Below, in pieces: positions 11,904 through 27,243 of a stretch of 64,000 nucleotides of DNA (position 1 is its first letter; each line of letters begins with the position of its first letter). The position numbers and the translations under genes were made by a program. The notes below the pieces were generated by a model. The model was given only the letters and a program-made list of their open reading frames with translations, was not told the DNA's origin and searched no databases. This stretch comes from Anadara kagoshimensis (taxonomy: Eukaryota > Mollusca > Bivalvia > Arcoida > Arcidae): assembly GCA_021292105.1 (NCBI GenBank), contig CM037868.1, forward strand, positions 24,838,303-24,902,302, written 5' to 3'.

Positions 11904-14900
11904 AATACAATAAAGGTCTTTTATTACCCCGGCGATACTTGATCTTATATTTTTATTCAGCATATAAACCTCATATAAAAATATAACCCATTGTGTTGCC
12001 TCAACTTATATAAAAATATACTGAAGATACCATCAACAAAATGTTGGAGTTTTTGATAGATAACATATTTGTTGTGTTTGGTAATATAGTATTTCAGCAA
12101 ACAATCGGTATACCAATGGGTACAAACTGTGCACCATTGCTTGCTAATTTGTTTCTTTATTCTTACGAAGCAGAATTTATGCAGAACCTTGTTAAATCTG
12201 GAGAGAAAACTGTCGCCAAATCATTCAACTCAACATACAGATACATAGATGACGTTCTGTCTCTTAACAATCCTAAATTTGGAGACTATGTAAATGTCAT
12301 CTATCCTAGTGAGCTTGAAATAAAAGACACGACTGATTCCTCAAGTTCTGCTTCATATTTAGACTTATACCTGAATTATGACGCACAAGAAAGGCTACAT
12401 TTGAAACTTTATGACAAACGTGATGACTTCAATTTTTCTATTGTCAACTTTCCTTTTTTATGCAGCAATATACCTGCTTCTCCTGCTTATGGTGTATTTG
12501 TTTCCCAATTGATACGCTATGGTAGAGCTTGTTCCCACTACGGGACTTTGTACAACGAAGTAGGCTGCTTGCAAATAAATTGTTGACTCAGGGATATTGC
12601 AAGCCTAGGCTTATCAAGGCCCTCAAAAAGTTTTATGGCCGTCATCACAGTATTGTTGATAAGTTTGATGTCTCTGTGTCCAGGATTGCCTTGGATATAT
12701 TTGACGTCTCATAGTTCCTTTCACACAATTTTGATTACACACGTGACGGGTGTAGCTAGCTAAACAGGAGGTGCTTACCCTTCCGGAGCACCCGGCCTCA
12801 CTTCACTGGTGGAAGTTCACGTGTCTAACCTAACTTGTCAGTTCCAAAGTTTTTAATTTGCTTCTGGATTGTGATTCGGACATGGATTAGTATGTTTGTT
12901 TTTGATTACAACAATACAAATAATACAAGAACGTCTAATCGCAGTTTTCATATTGCTCTTGGCGGTATTAACTCTTATTTTGTTATTTACCAGGTTACCT
13001 AATGGTTGATTAATGGCGTCATGTCAAGAATACTTCACTTATATCGAGATGTCGCCAGCTACAGGCGAAGGTGGAGAAATTTCGCCTGTGAATTGCACTG
13101 ATGGCATTAAACAGCAGGGATCTTTATCGTGCCAAGCTTACCACGACACGAGACATATATTAGTTTAAATTCTTATCCGAAAGAACCGCGACTTTCATTT
13201 CGTAATGCCGAGTGCTAGGCGAAAAAACAGTCACTACCCACTTTTATGTGTGGGGTCAGACCCGACCGGGGTTCGAACCCACGACCTCCCAATTATGGAG
13301 CGACCATTCTACCAACTGAGCTACCGCAGTGGGCACACGATAAAAGAAATCATTGTATTGCCGTGTATATTTGCATTTATATTGTTACAGTATAAATATA
13401 CCTTTTGATTGATTTCTAAGTACATGAATATATTCTTCCTGAGCTTTTATTGCCTGTCCGTCATAAAAGTCAGCTTTAAGAAGGTTAACATTTGGCATTA
13501 TATGCGCCATAAGTATCTGAAATAAAAACATTCATATGATAAAAATTCTTTGTTTTTGAGTTGTGAGTATAGAGCAGTGAATGAACGTTGCACAGTTTAA
13601 TCTAGTTTTGCTACAAATGATATGTTATGCAATAGTCCTTTTCTTCAAACATGTTGATAGGTCTGAATTTTTTTTCCATTTTTTGCATGAGAGGATTGGT
13701 ACTCAGTGACGTAATTTTTTAAGCACAACACAGAGACATTTGCATTTCTAAGCTAAAGCGATTTTATAATTTAAAGAAACAAAAATATTTTGTTTTCGGA
13801 AATGGTAATTTTGCACACCATTTAATTCACGTATCGAAACTTAATTTCATTTCTATAATAACTATCATATGTTTTAATCATTAAAAGGCATTTGTTATTT
13901 TATTAAATATACACTTTATACATGTAATGTAATGAGTATTATAATGACCGATATTTCTTTGAAATTATTTATTAATAAAGCACGGCACTAGACAAGCAGT
14001 CCCTAGGACCGATATGTTTGTATTTGATTATTCCTGTAAGGTTAACATCTCTGCTGATGGAATTTGCCCGGGATACCATTAGTTCAGTGTCCTCAGATTA
14101 TGCCCTTTTCAAGGTTTTTACTTTGCTTTTAGATTGTGATATAAGCATGTATTGATATATTTGTATTTTATTCTGCGATTCAAAATAACGAATACTGTGA
14201 TGAGTCGTATCGCTCTATAAAAAAGGTCTTCAGCTAGTACTACGGTGTATATATTAGCAGTAAATATTTGTCCTGAGGACTGGTATGTTTTGCTTGTTTT
14301 CGAGTTATAACTACAGGTTATATATAGGTTATATTAATATAATTTGGTGCATTTTGTACAGTCCGTGTTTGCCTTTCCGGACCAACAGGCCTCACTTCCA
14401 ACTGTTTTTTCGTCAAGTACTCAGCATTACGAAACGTAATGCAAGTCACAGTTCTTTTGGGTGAGAACTTAAAATAAACAAGGTCCCATTTCACGGTAGG
14501 CGTGGTACGATAAAAAATCATGCTGTTTAATGCAATCAGAAAAATGTACAGGAACATTTTTTTGCATCTTCGCCTATAGATGGCTACATCTCAGTATAAG
14601 TGAAATATTCATGACTGGAACGTTTAACACCATTACTGAACTCAAGTTTTCAAAAGTTTCCATTTGTTAAGATTGTGTTTTGGGTATGGCCAGTGTACAA
14701 GTTTTGTGGTTGGTTAGTATATAAATCTACTTACATTTTGCAAAAGTGCTCTGTTGCTCAGCAATATATCTGCTCTTGGTCTCGGAATAACGTCAAATGC
14801 TTTGTCACTTGGAATCAACACTGTAAACTGTTTATTCTCTGATTTTAAAGTATCTTTCAAATCGCTCATCAGAATTAAAAAATTCTTCATTATCCTATAC

Positions 14901-17900
14901 AAAAGATATAAAGATGTTAAGTTTTTTTGAAAAACAAAATTTGTATTTAACACACAGAACAGATTCTTTAGCGGTTTTGTCATATAACAGCTAGTAGTTT
15001 CTCAATCATCTCGTTAATTATTTACCACTGCGGTAGCTTAGTTGGTAAGGTGCTCGCTCCGTAAGTGGGAAGTCGTGGGTTCAATCCCGGCCGGGTCTGA
15101 CCCAAGACTTGAAAGTGGGTAGTGACTGTTCTTTCACCAAGCACTCGGCATTATGAAAGTCACGGTTCTTTCGGATGGGAACTTAAAATAAACGAGGTCC
15201 CGTGTCACGGTGGGCTTGGCACGTTAAAGAACCCTGGTATATAATGCCATCAGCGCAACACACAGGCAAAATTTCTGCACATTTTCCTATAGCTGACGAC
15301 GTCTCGATATAACTGAAATATTTCTTACTGGGACGTTAAACACCATTACTCAACTACTCTCAACTCGTTAATCATTTCTCCGGCAAAGTTTTAGCAAATT
15401 TCAACAATCTTTTTGGGGATACAAATGTTCTATGATTTACTACACTTATAAACATACTGCAAATGTGAAACCTGGACTTTAAAAAATGACATATTAAATT
15501 TCTAAATATCTGGAAAGCTAACAAATGTGATTAGATTTCAAATTTAATAGATTAAAGAATATGAATTATCGCTTAACATGATTCACATATTATGCTTAGA
15601 AATTCTAAAATTGCTCAGTCACACAAACATGTTTCGTGATTGACACACTTGACCCCAATTCAAATTCACTGTTAGTTCATTGATATTATCCAAGAGAGAA
15701 TTTTATTATCTGACACACTTCAAAACAAGAATGCCGCTTGACAGATAAAGAAATGCCTGATTACAGCTTTGTCATTATAGGAATGAAATTAATTTTTCTG
15801 TTTGTTATGGAAGTATGAAAGAATTGGACATTCAAATGTCTCTGTGCGTCATCCATAATAAGATGACGTCACTGAGAGCCAATCCAGTCATGCAAACGTT
15901 GCAAAAGAAAAAAATATGGCCAATCAAAATGCTTGAAACAAAGGAGAATTGAATTATTAAACTATGAGTAAAGATTGCAAAGCTGGACATAAAACATTAA
16001 AGTAATATTATAGTCCAACCTATCTTAAAGACCACCTCTAAATAAGGGTCACCTGCTAATAAAGGCGAATAGAATTGTATCCCAATTGTAAAATATTCGT
16101 ATTATTTGAACCTGTATATAAAGAACACCTGCACATAAAGTCCATTTTTACTGGTTCCCTGTAGTGGCGTTTATAGACAGGTTTGACTGTATATGAAGGG
16201 AAAGGGAAACAAAAACTACTATTCCTGTCTGTCACATGTTTTCTTCTGTTCAGTATAGTGGGAGAAATAGGTCCGATAAAAACATGATTCCAATTTTCTA
16301 ATGCTCTATACTTACATTAAATCTGTATGTTTGCTTAACTCGTCGATAATATTCCGTGTTGGTACTTGTAGAAGATTGTCTATAATATGTAGTAAGCCGT
16401 TTGAACACCAGATGTCGCTAACTTCCACTTTTGCTTCAATGTGGTTTCCAATCACGCGGAAATCTGAAATCATACAAATATATGAATATTTGACTGAAAC
16501 TTTTTTATCAAAAAAAAAAAAAAAAAAAATTAACAATTCCAATTTCATTGAGTATAGTCATTTCAACTTCGCCAAGGTTTTTGTCTGTATTGGTAAATTA
16601 TCATTGTATATAGGTGAAATGGAAAGGAGTGATAGAGTTTTACGACAAGTCAAAATTATATCTGGAGGAGGCATGTCCAGGTTCGGCTCTTTCATAGTGT
16701 ATTATAGTCTGTCAGGGATATTGTTACAGAGTGTTTACAAACATGGGCGAGTTTATTATACACATATAGGTATTATAAAAAAAGGCAAACAACATTGACC
16801 TGTCCGTTTGACCTCTCATTAGGAATATTCATATAGGAGGGTTCATCTAATACATAGGTAGCGTTATTATTAGCAGTTAGTAGATATACGCATCGTCTAT
16901 GAATAGTGTTCACATCATAAAGACTAAATACACATGCGTGTTCCCTATTACTTAAATTGACTCGTCCATAATGAATATTTAAATAAGAAGGTCAAGCGGA
17001 CATTGTCAAATTTGTTTGCCTATAATACCGTGTTATCGTATACGTATATTCACGACTTCGTGCGTTCATTTGTAAACTCCACCTTTATATAACCCTATCT
17101 TAGGCAATCTACATTATATTTATAAACACTCTGTCACAATATCGCTGATAGACTATAACTGTATATTATTTAACTGTGCAAAAATAACTCTTTCTATAAG
17201 TGTGATATGTGTAATAAACTAGGCTTTACTTTATTGCCTTAGATTTAGTAAAATAACATGTTGCTACTTTTATTTCTCTCACTTCAACTTCTTAAAATAT
17301 TTGGATTTTCATAATTTTGGACCTAGCACCATTGATTAGGAATTTTATGTCGAAATGGCCCTATAGTACTGCAAAATTAAAACAGTTTGAGTAATAATAA
17401 TAACTTTTATACGAGCTGTCCAACGCTCGGTCCCCTCGGTAGGTTTGGCACTTATCTGTTAGGTCAGTGTTAAACTTTTGAGTGGCAAGTTCTGTGGATG
17501 AGCTTTACTAAACTTGTGTAGAATCTAGAAATCCTCTAGATTGTTCCATTCTTTCCCGCGAAACCCCTAAAGGTGTCGCCACACTAGTAACTTTTATAAA
17601 ATTGCTACAACATTAAATAATGAAATAAGGAATATGCTCCATTACGAAAATTGAAACGAACGAAATGAATCAAAGTACCAGAAGTACTGAAACCCTTAAA
17701 ACGACTTACTTAATTGATGTTGTAAATTAGTTTGAGATTTGTTTAAGATTGAGCCAACACAGACAAAGAATTTCTGATTCCGATATTTGTGGTATTTTTA
17801 TGAATACGCTTTGTTCAAGAAAATTTAAAGATGAAAGAACCATTACCGTTATCTTCATGTATAATCATTATGTCTTTTCCGGAAACGGATGTTGCTCTCA

Positions 17901-20631
17901 TGTGCCCAGTTACATTGTCTGATGAAATTAGACTATTTTCAATTATATGTCCTTTAATTGCCTAAATAAAATCAAAAAAAAATCAGTATTAGTAAATAAT
18001 TAAATAAGTTATTGTATTTATGAATGAAACTACAGTAGAACTTTGATCGCTCGACCGTCGACGCCTCGAATACCCCGGATAACTCCAAGTCATTTGCCGG
18101 GCCCGACCAAATCCCTATTAAATCATATGTAAAAAACCTTGATGGCTAGAATTTCGATAGGTCAAATACCGCCGCTCGTTCGAACAGTAAATATTTCTTA
18201 AGGTGTAAATTTGACCAAAATTCTATTTTTTCGCTCGACTACAACTTTTGTCAGAATAACATGTGCCCAAATCATTGTAAACAAAACACAACCTGAAACC
18301 ATGATACAGATTTCGTATAAAGCAAAAGAGCGAAACGAAACAATGCATCTGGAACGATGATTGCTACTCGTGTAATTAATGACCAGATCAGTAATCTTTT
18401 AATAGTTAATTACGACACGAAGAGGTGCTTGATCAGTTAAATACCGCGTCGTCTACGCTGGATGATTGGCTATTGACCTAATAAATATATTAAACATTTG
18501 TTCAAGTTCCCAAGCGAAGAACTGGGAACCTTATAATCAGTAGCCGTAATAGAATTGCTTATTTTTTCATTGATTCATGAAATGAATACATCTTATTAAA
18601 TATTAACTTGTAAAACATACGTGGGGCGAGGATTTGGAATTCTCAAAAATTACAATTAACAAATCGCAGACATTGGAAATTATGGTTAAACTTGCTGCCA
18701 CTACGGAAGCGTTTTACAACGAAAGAAGCTGCTTAAAAATTGTTGACCCAAGGATATAGCAAGCCTAGGCTTAAATGACCCTGAAAAGGACTAATGGCTG
18801 TCATCGAAATATTGTTGATAAGTATGATGTCTCTGTATCCATATTTAACCTGAATATATTTGACGTCCCATAGCTTCATGTTTCTTTCATTCTCAATTTT
18901 GATTTCAAACGTGGGGGGGGGGGTGTACCTAGCTAAATATGTGTGTCTTTCCGGAACACCGAGCCTTACTTGAGTCTTCTCTGTTGGAACTTCTTGTTTA
19001 ACTTATTTGCCTGGTTTTGCTTTGCGCTTCGGACTGTGATTTGAACATAGAGCGGTATACAGTCTAATCTGCCTTAAAGGCCACCTCTATATAAGGGTCA
19101 CCTGCTTATTAAGGCCAGTAGAATTGTATCTTATTTGTCCTTTATTCATATATTTTGAACCTGTATATAAAGGCCACCTGTCCATAAAGACCACTTTTAC
19201 TGGTTCCCTTGGGTGACCTTTACAAACAGTTTTGACTGAATATATTTTAGATAAGATCATACCTCGTACATGATTACAGGATTACTGTTAAAATTCTGTA
19301 GAGTGTAGTCTGGTATATAAGACACTCCCATTAATCCTGGCAAGAACACTGTGAGTGATTTAGTTTGACTGGAAAGCAACTGTCTCAGGTCCGGATGTCT
19401 CTTAATATATGTTGCCATAAACCTGAAAAAAATTATTTCAAGAGTTTTTGTTCAAACGGACTATTGAAAACTGTCATTAACATAACGCTGAGGTTTTGTT
19501 TTGAAACTGTACTAAAAATTCTAATTATAATAATAAAGTTTTATACCTAGTTGGTAAATGGAGATACTTATTCTAGATAACCATAAAAACTTTAAGTATA
19601 ATTGAAAAATATGCAGGATGGAGATTTATCTGGGAACGAAAGTGAATACATCACCACGGTCGTTATTTCCGGTTTATACGCCATTATTGAATGCTCAGAT
19701 TTACTATGAACATTTTCCAAATTAAGCTGTTACCAAAACAGTGACATTACATCAGTTGTGTAGACTGAGAAGGTGAAATATACGACACACTTTATTTTGT
19801 TTGGGTCCAGAAAATAACCTAAGAATTTGGAGACATTGTCGAAAAATGAACTGATATCTGAAGATATATAAATTCCGTTCCAATCAATTGCATAATACAT
19901 TTTATTCTGTTTTGGTCCAGGAATGGTATCGCTATTAATATACCTTAGGAACCTAGAGTCTCATAAGAAGTACCATAGTGCCATATTCATTTCATTATCA
20001 ACTGTGACGGTTGTAGCTAGTTACACAGAAGGTACTTACTCTTCCAGAGCAACCGGCCTCATTTCCTTGGTGAAAGTTCATATAGTAAATTTAACTTGCT
20101 AATTTTTAGCTTTTGGTTTGCTTTTGGTAATATGATGTGGATATGAATTTGTATGTTTATTTTTGAAATGTTCTTTAACGCTAGTTATTAGACATAATAC
20201 AATGGTTACTTACGTAAATTGAGAATTTCCTTCTATGACATCAAAAATCGTAAAATTCTTCATCAGCAACACATTAGATATTAAATGTACTACACCATTA
20301 GTGGCTCCTATGTTGCGACGAATAATTTTTGCACGAACACCTCCGGCTTCTACGTAAATATCTGGAGAAAATTTAAATATTAGAGGTGTTTAGAAGCTTG
20401 GTTGATAATTGGTCTAAAGCGTCTTTAACGTATCAAATTTCGCCTCTTTCCGCCTTGGATCGTCTTTACAATTGAAATTAGCATGTTTCTCGTAAGTTAT
20501 TAAAATGATAAATGTCTAACCTTATCTTTGAGCAAAATTTTGTCAATATGCTCAGTTCAAAATTCAAAACAAATAAGGTAACAACAGAAGAAGATTTATG
20601 CCTTACGGGTCACTGTAAATTGTCGAGTTTT

Positions 20632-20665
<34 letters not shown>

Positions 20666-23600
20666 ACCTCGTATTTCTTTAACAAACTCTGGCCCCTATG
20701 CACTGCTCTATGACGTTGAATATATTAATATCTTTTCATTTTTAGAAGGTAAAAAAATTTTCCCCAAAACGTGTATTTTTGCACAATTTCCATAAAAATG
20801 CAACATATATTTTAAAATTTCTTAAATTATCAATTCCTGTTTTATTTTTATTTATAAATCTTCACACTTGTATTGTTAATATCATAATTGTACCGCTTTA
20901 TCACGTTTTTCAACCAAATGGTGTTGACTTGAATTTTCCTACTTAGATTACCCTTTATATGAGCATAATAACTATTTTTTGGACGCATGACATTTTTTAT
21001 ATAATACCGAAATCTGGATCATATAGACTAATTATTGCTTGTATAATAAACTCCAATAAATTGTAGAAAATCATACTGCTTTGAATTGTAGTAATAAAAC
21101 GTTATAGAATTTTTTATTTTCACATATGATAAGTGAGGTGTCTCCGTATCCAAAATGCCATTAATATATTTGACATCGAATTGATGTATCGCCGGCCACG
21201 CACACAATGTTTCGACACTGGCCGCCATCACGGTACCAAAGCAGCGTCAAGGCAAATAATGACATGCTAGTGTTAGTGACGTCATTAAACGGCACAATTC
21301 AGGTCGTTTTCATTCTTTTTGCATCTAATTTAATCATGCCGGACCTTTGTCGGTACATTGTGGGCGTGGCCGGCGAAACGTCAATTGTTCCTTGTAGCTT
21401 TTTTTCAATTTTTCTTTAAAACATGCCGGGTGTAACTAGCTAAACAGGATGTGCTTAACCTTCCGGAGCATTCAGTCTCACTTTCCTGTAAGAAGTTCAT
21501 GTGTTTCAGTTGGCTTATAAGTTTCAAAGTTTTTAACTATGCTTTCGAGGCTTTGATTTGGACATTGATTGTGTTTGTTTTTGATTGAACAAAAAGATTA
21601 TTGTATGCACAGATAATAAGGTACATGTGCGCGGAAAAGAGAATTGGAATACAACCTACCTTCATTTACTTTAATAATTTCCACTGACGATTGTCCCAAC
21701 GTTGTGTATTTCATATTGTGACCAAGTGTTTCAGCATCCACGTCCAAGTTTGGTATAATATGTCCTTTTAAAATCTGCAAAAAATATACCAAATACAAAG
21801 TTTCATTAATAATACTTACACATAAGTTGTATAAAACCTAGAGTAGATTGAGGTGTTTGGAAGCTTGGTGGATAATTGGTCTAAAGCGCGTTTTACGTTC
21901 TGAATTTTGCCTTTATCCGCCTTGGATAGTCTTTAGACTTGAAATTGACGTATCGCCGACCACGCCCACAGTGTTTCGGCAAAGGGCCGACATGCTTAAA
22001 TTACACACAAAAGAATGCAAACTCGGCCTGAATTGTGCAGTTTAATGACGCCACTGACAATAAAACGTCATTAGTTGCCGTGACGCTGCTTTGATACCGT
22101 GATGGTGGCCAGTGTCGGAACATTGTGGGCGTGGCCGGCGATACGTCAATTATGTTAAGTATACAACGTTCCATGCGTCACTGAGACATGTTACATATGA
22201 GCTCCTTTAGGAAAGTTTTAAAATTGATACGTTATTTATGCGTCATCTTAATAAATTTGTGATGTCTCTGTATCATAATGTATCCTGAGTAAATTTGAAG
22301 TCCAATAGTTCCATGTTCGTAACATTCTCCATTTTGATTTTACATCTGACGTAAGCGCTAAGCTTTCCGGATCAGCTGGTCTCACTTTCCTAGTAGAACT
22401 TTTTTTAACTATTCCAGTTTTTAAAAGTGTTTCTTTGAGTTGGAAGTTTCCAATGAGATACATATGGCGGGAAACAGTATCAGGACCGCTTCGCGTCTGC
22501 GGGGCAGCGAATTGCCACATACTGTTCATATTTCATTGTTGATTACGTCACTGATAACACCAATCAAAAGATGTATCTAGATCTTATAATTTAAGATTAA
22601 AATTATAAGATCTAGATAAATTTTTACTGTTTACGCATGAATTTTTAAGAAATATGCTTCCCGGAAAACCGAGGACATTGTGACGTAAATGGTGTTATCA
22701 GTGACGTAATCAACATAGAAATGTGAACAGTGTGTGGTAATTCACTGTTCTGCACACAAGATGCGGTCCTGATACTGTTTCCCGCCAAATGTATCTCATT
22801 AGTATTACTGGTATGTTTGCATTTGGCTACTTAAAAGTTAAACACAATAATCGGACGATGTTCAGACAATAATCCCAAAAAAAAAAAAAAAAAAAAGCTT
22901 TCACCAGAAAATGTGATAACGGGTGCTCGAGTAGGGTAATCACTGCAGATACCATCTTAGAAGCTAATCTTGAAAGGTTTTACTATGTACGTTATTTGAA
23001 TATTTAATACATGTATGATTACAATGTCTACCTATATTTTTCTATGTCATACACCAGATTATCTTATATAATTTCTATGTATAAATTAGTTAGTGGACAC
23101 ACACAAGACACACAATCTTAGAAGCTAATCTTGAAAGGTTTTACTATGTACGTTATTTTAATATTTAATACATGTATGATTATTATGTATCCCTATATTT
23201 TTCTATGTCATTCACCAGATTATCTTATGTAATTTCTATGTATAAATTAGTTAGTGGACACACACAAGACACACACTGGGACATATGCATGTACGACTGA
23301 GGATTGTCGTAATCAAACGGAATTGAAGACGGTCCGAGATTCTCAGTCAATGTTGTTGAAATATTTCAACAGACACACACACACTACAGGAGCTAATTAA
23401 GGATAAAACATGTAGTTACTCTCAAGATTCAAGATATCTGTACTGCAATTCTTATTTTAATCACAGGCACTTTGGGTCATGCATTTTTTTCAAATTTATT
23501 ATTTTATCGACCCAACGGTGGTATGTTTTGTTATTTTATTCTATCTGACAACGTTCTGGACTAAATGCACCAGTAAAAAACTGATTTTATTGCACTTTCA

Positions 23601-26600
23601 AATTTTCGTAATTTTCTCCAAGGAATGGAATTTCAAAGGATGATTCTCAAAACGCCGAGCTATCCGCCTATAGGAATCAAAATTTAAAAGTATGTTATAA
23701 ACATGTTTAAAGTGAAAAAACCTAAAGCTACTATCTTTTTGTAAAAGTTTATTTGGTAAAAATCTCAGTAAAATATTGCATTATATGTTTTACATATGGA
23801 ATCTTTTAGCTTTGTCTCCGTATAACTCTATACAAACATGGAACAAGTCAGTGAAAATCAACAAGTTTTTAATAAATACATATAGAGCGCATGCCTCTCC
23901 ATTAAAGATATTTAGAATACAAAAACTACCTTATTTTATTGTTAGATATGCAAAGTATGGTTAATGGAGAGATATGCGCTGACAGTGAATTTTGCAAAAA
24001 TCGGTGTTTAGAGAGTTACCCCAATATAACCTCTTACTATACCGTACTATACTCGTACTTGAAATAAATAAACGATCGTTGTCAACAATTGCCTGCGTGG
24101 TGTAGTGGATATGTGTAGGGACTATTATGTCTTATGTTGTGGGTTCGTATACCCAAATTGACATTTTATTTTTATCTTAATTCATTTTAATAAAATATAT
24201 ATTTTACGGCTTTATTTTTTTCTTTTATCTTACTTTGTGTTAGAATTGAAATATTTATTTCTGCAACAAATAACAAAATAGAAATAAAGACATGCACATA
24301 CATTTGCTTAATACAAATATAAAATACAACATACAACGATATTACAGTCCAGTTTCAGGCCACGTGTCATTTCCCGTGTGTTTCCTGAACGATGAACACG
24401 TACTAGTAAATAAAATGCCAAAACATTAAACTGTTCAAAGTGCAATCTTCGTGCGACTAAATGCTATAAATGAAAAGTCGGGGTGGGTATCATATGTGAT
24501 AAATGCCACTACCTGAGCAAGACTGAAGATCATGAGCCTGTGGTTCCTCCAATAGACTTGAAATCTGAATGTATAGACCTACTCATTTTGAGTTGTGGCA
24601 AATAAAATATCATTTGCTTTATTTTCAAAGAAAAAGTTCCCTTACGAAATTTGCACAAATTAAGGCAAGAATAGACATTTTGTCAAATAAGGCACGTCAT
24701 TATAAAAAGGGAAGGAAAAATGCAACGTATATATTTACACAGAGATTTATTTATATTTGGCCTCAAGTAATGACGCCTATAGAGGCTCGAAAAAGGTGTA
24801 ACCTAGTCTCTTGCGTATTTATTCCTATAGGCGGATAGCTCGGCGTTTTGGGAATCATTCTTTGCTATTAACAGACTCACGGGTCTGATTTTTGTTTTTA
24901 AACGCTATATTATTGCCGTTGGTGCATTGTTAAATCTAAATCAATATTATCTTTCCATTCGAATAACACAAAGAATTTACTTTTTTCCTTTTGGAAAAAG
25001 ACTAAATGTCTATGATTTTACCTCGTTACTTGTTTGGTTCTTACTCACCATATCACGTATATCAGCGTGATTGTTAAGGTTTTCCTGTTGCTGTAAAGGT
25101 AGTTTAGCAAAAGCCTCGTCTACTGGTACAAATATTGTATAGGTATGATTGGTCAGTTGTAGGTTCGTTACAAGGGTCTGGTTACTCTTGTTTAAGTATT
25201 GGGCGAAGGCACTAAAAAGAAAAGAAAACAATACTTATTTTCAAAATCAAAATATGAAGACAACGATCCATGTTCAAATCATAATCCCCAAAAACATAGT
25301 TAAATCATTGAAAATTGCAAATCAAAAACAAACATACTGATCTATGTCAACCGTTTAGTCACCTTCCATTAAAAAATGAGGGCTAGTGCTCTGAAAATTT
25401 CTGCAACTCCTGTCTGGTTCGCTATATCTACTGTACAACATGTGGAATTAAAATTGAAAATGATAGGGAAATGAAACTATGGGATATTAAATGCATGTTT
25501 AATAAATTGAACTGTTAGAGAGACCCTCTCAAGTGGGTATTAACTCCAGAGCCAATCCGTCATCCGTTTAGTCAACTTCCATAAAATTGAGGACCGGTGC
25601 TCTGAAAATTTCTGCAACTCATGTCTGGTTCGCTATATCTACTGTACAACAAGTGACATTAAATTGTAAATGATAGGGAAATGAAAGTATGGGATATTAA
25701 ATGCATGTTTAGTAAATTGAACTGTTAGAGAGACCCTCTCAAGTGGGTATTAACTTCAGAGCCAATCCGTCATCCGTTTAGTCAACTTCCATAAAAATGA
25801 GGACTGGTGCTCTGAAAGTTTCTGCACCTCCTGTACGGTTCGCTATATCTACTGTACAACAAGTGACATTAAAATTGAAAATGAAAGGGAAATGAAAGTA
25901 TGGGATATTAAATGCATGTTTAATAAATTGAACTGTTAGAGAGACCCTCTCAAGTGGGTATTAACTCTAAAGCAAATCCGTCATCCGTTTAGTCAACTTC
26001 CATAAAAATGAGGACGGTGCTCTGAAAGTTTCTGAACCTTCTGACTGGATCGCTATATCTACTGCACAACATGTGGAATTAAAATTGATCTCGAATGAAA
26101 AATTGAGAATGAAAAGGGAAATGAAACTATGGGATGTAAACTAATGTTAAATAAATGGACTTGTTGTGGACACTATTAATCTATTATGGACCTATCTCGA
26201 GGGAACTGTTCTCCTGTAGTTCTCCTATAGGCGAGGTCACTATACCTCTCCAGACAACACTATAGGATTAGGAGAAATGTTCCCGAGGGAGAGGTCCATA
26301 ATAGATTTGGTACATCACATGTCTGTGTTTCCAAAGTTGGAGCAAGACTTATTTTTCAAAGAATTATTTACTTCATTCAACATACTGAATAATCAACAAT
26401 AACCTTTTAGAATAAATTTCATTCTCCTTGGTTCAGACATTTGTATGAAAATCACAAAATATATTGTTGATTTGATCAATCTCCATAGATCCAAACTAGC
26501 CATCAATTTAACCGAATAATTTGTGGCGTCCTCAGGTAAATCGTGCTTTGTCGAATGCCATTTTGTATCCGACAACAACAATAAACAACACCATCTCGAC

Positions 26601-27188
26601 AAAGGGAGGTAACTCGCTTTTGCTTTGCGGTGGGTCACGCGAGGGACTATACTTGGATGTCGGGGGACTATACCTAGGTATAGTTCCGCTGCTATGCGTT
26701 GTCAAGAACAGATGATTTCTACATGAAATAGAATTCATGTGGTTATCCAATGATTATCCAACAAATTAACATGTGATGTACATTATTAATATATTGTTGA
26801 AAAGTTTGATGTCTTTGTGTCCAGGATTGCCCTGGATATATTTCCATGTTCCTTTCACACAATTTTGATTACACACGTGACGGGTGTAGCTAGCTAAACA
26901 GGAGGTGCTTACCCTTCCGGAGCACCCGACCTCCCTTCACTGCTGGAAGTCCACGTGTCTAACCTAACTTGTCAGTTCCAAAGTTTTTACTTTGCATCTT
27001 GATTGTGATTCGGACATGGATAAGTATGTTAGTAAATGTTTATGTAATCACACAAGTGGATAAATCTAAAGCCAGGCGTTTTATAATCAGTGTTTACAAT
27101 AATCGTCTTTACTTTGTATTATCATGTCCGTCAAATAAATTCAGAATAATGTTAGTGTTATATGTGTGAAGAAATTATGAATGTTGTA

Positions 27189-27243
<55 letters not shown>

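Noticed and set aside
15027-15110. tRNA gene candidates (also at 28567, 50193, 37617, 38645, 40392)
   Set aside because: A and B boxes are present, but each continues into the same long body and tail found in many copies and the stems do not close. They are SINE heads.
24569-24838. 89-residue plus-strand ORF near 24.6 kb
   Set aside because: It runs into the terminal inverted repeat of the 23635-24866 element and shows no known domain or splice context.
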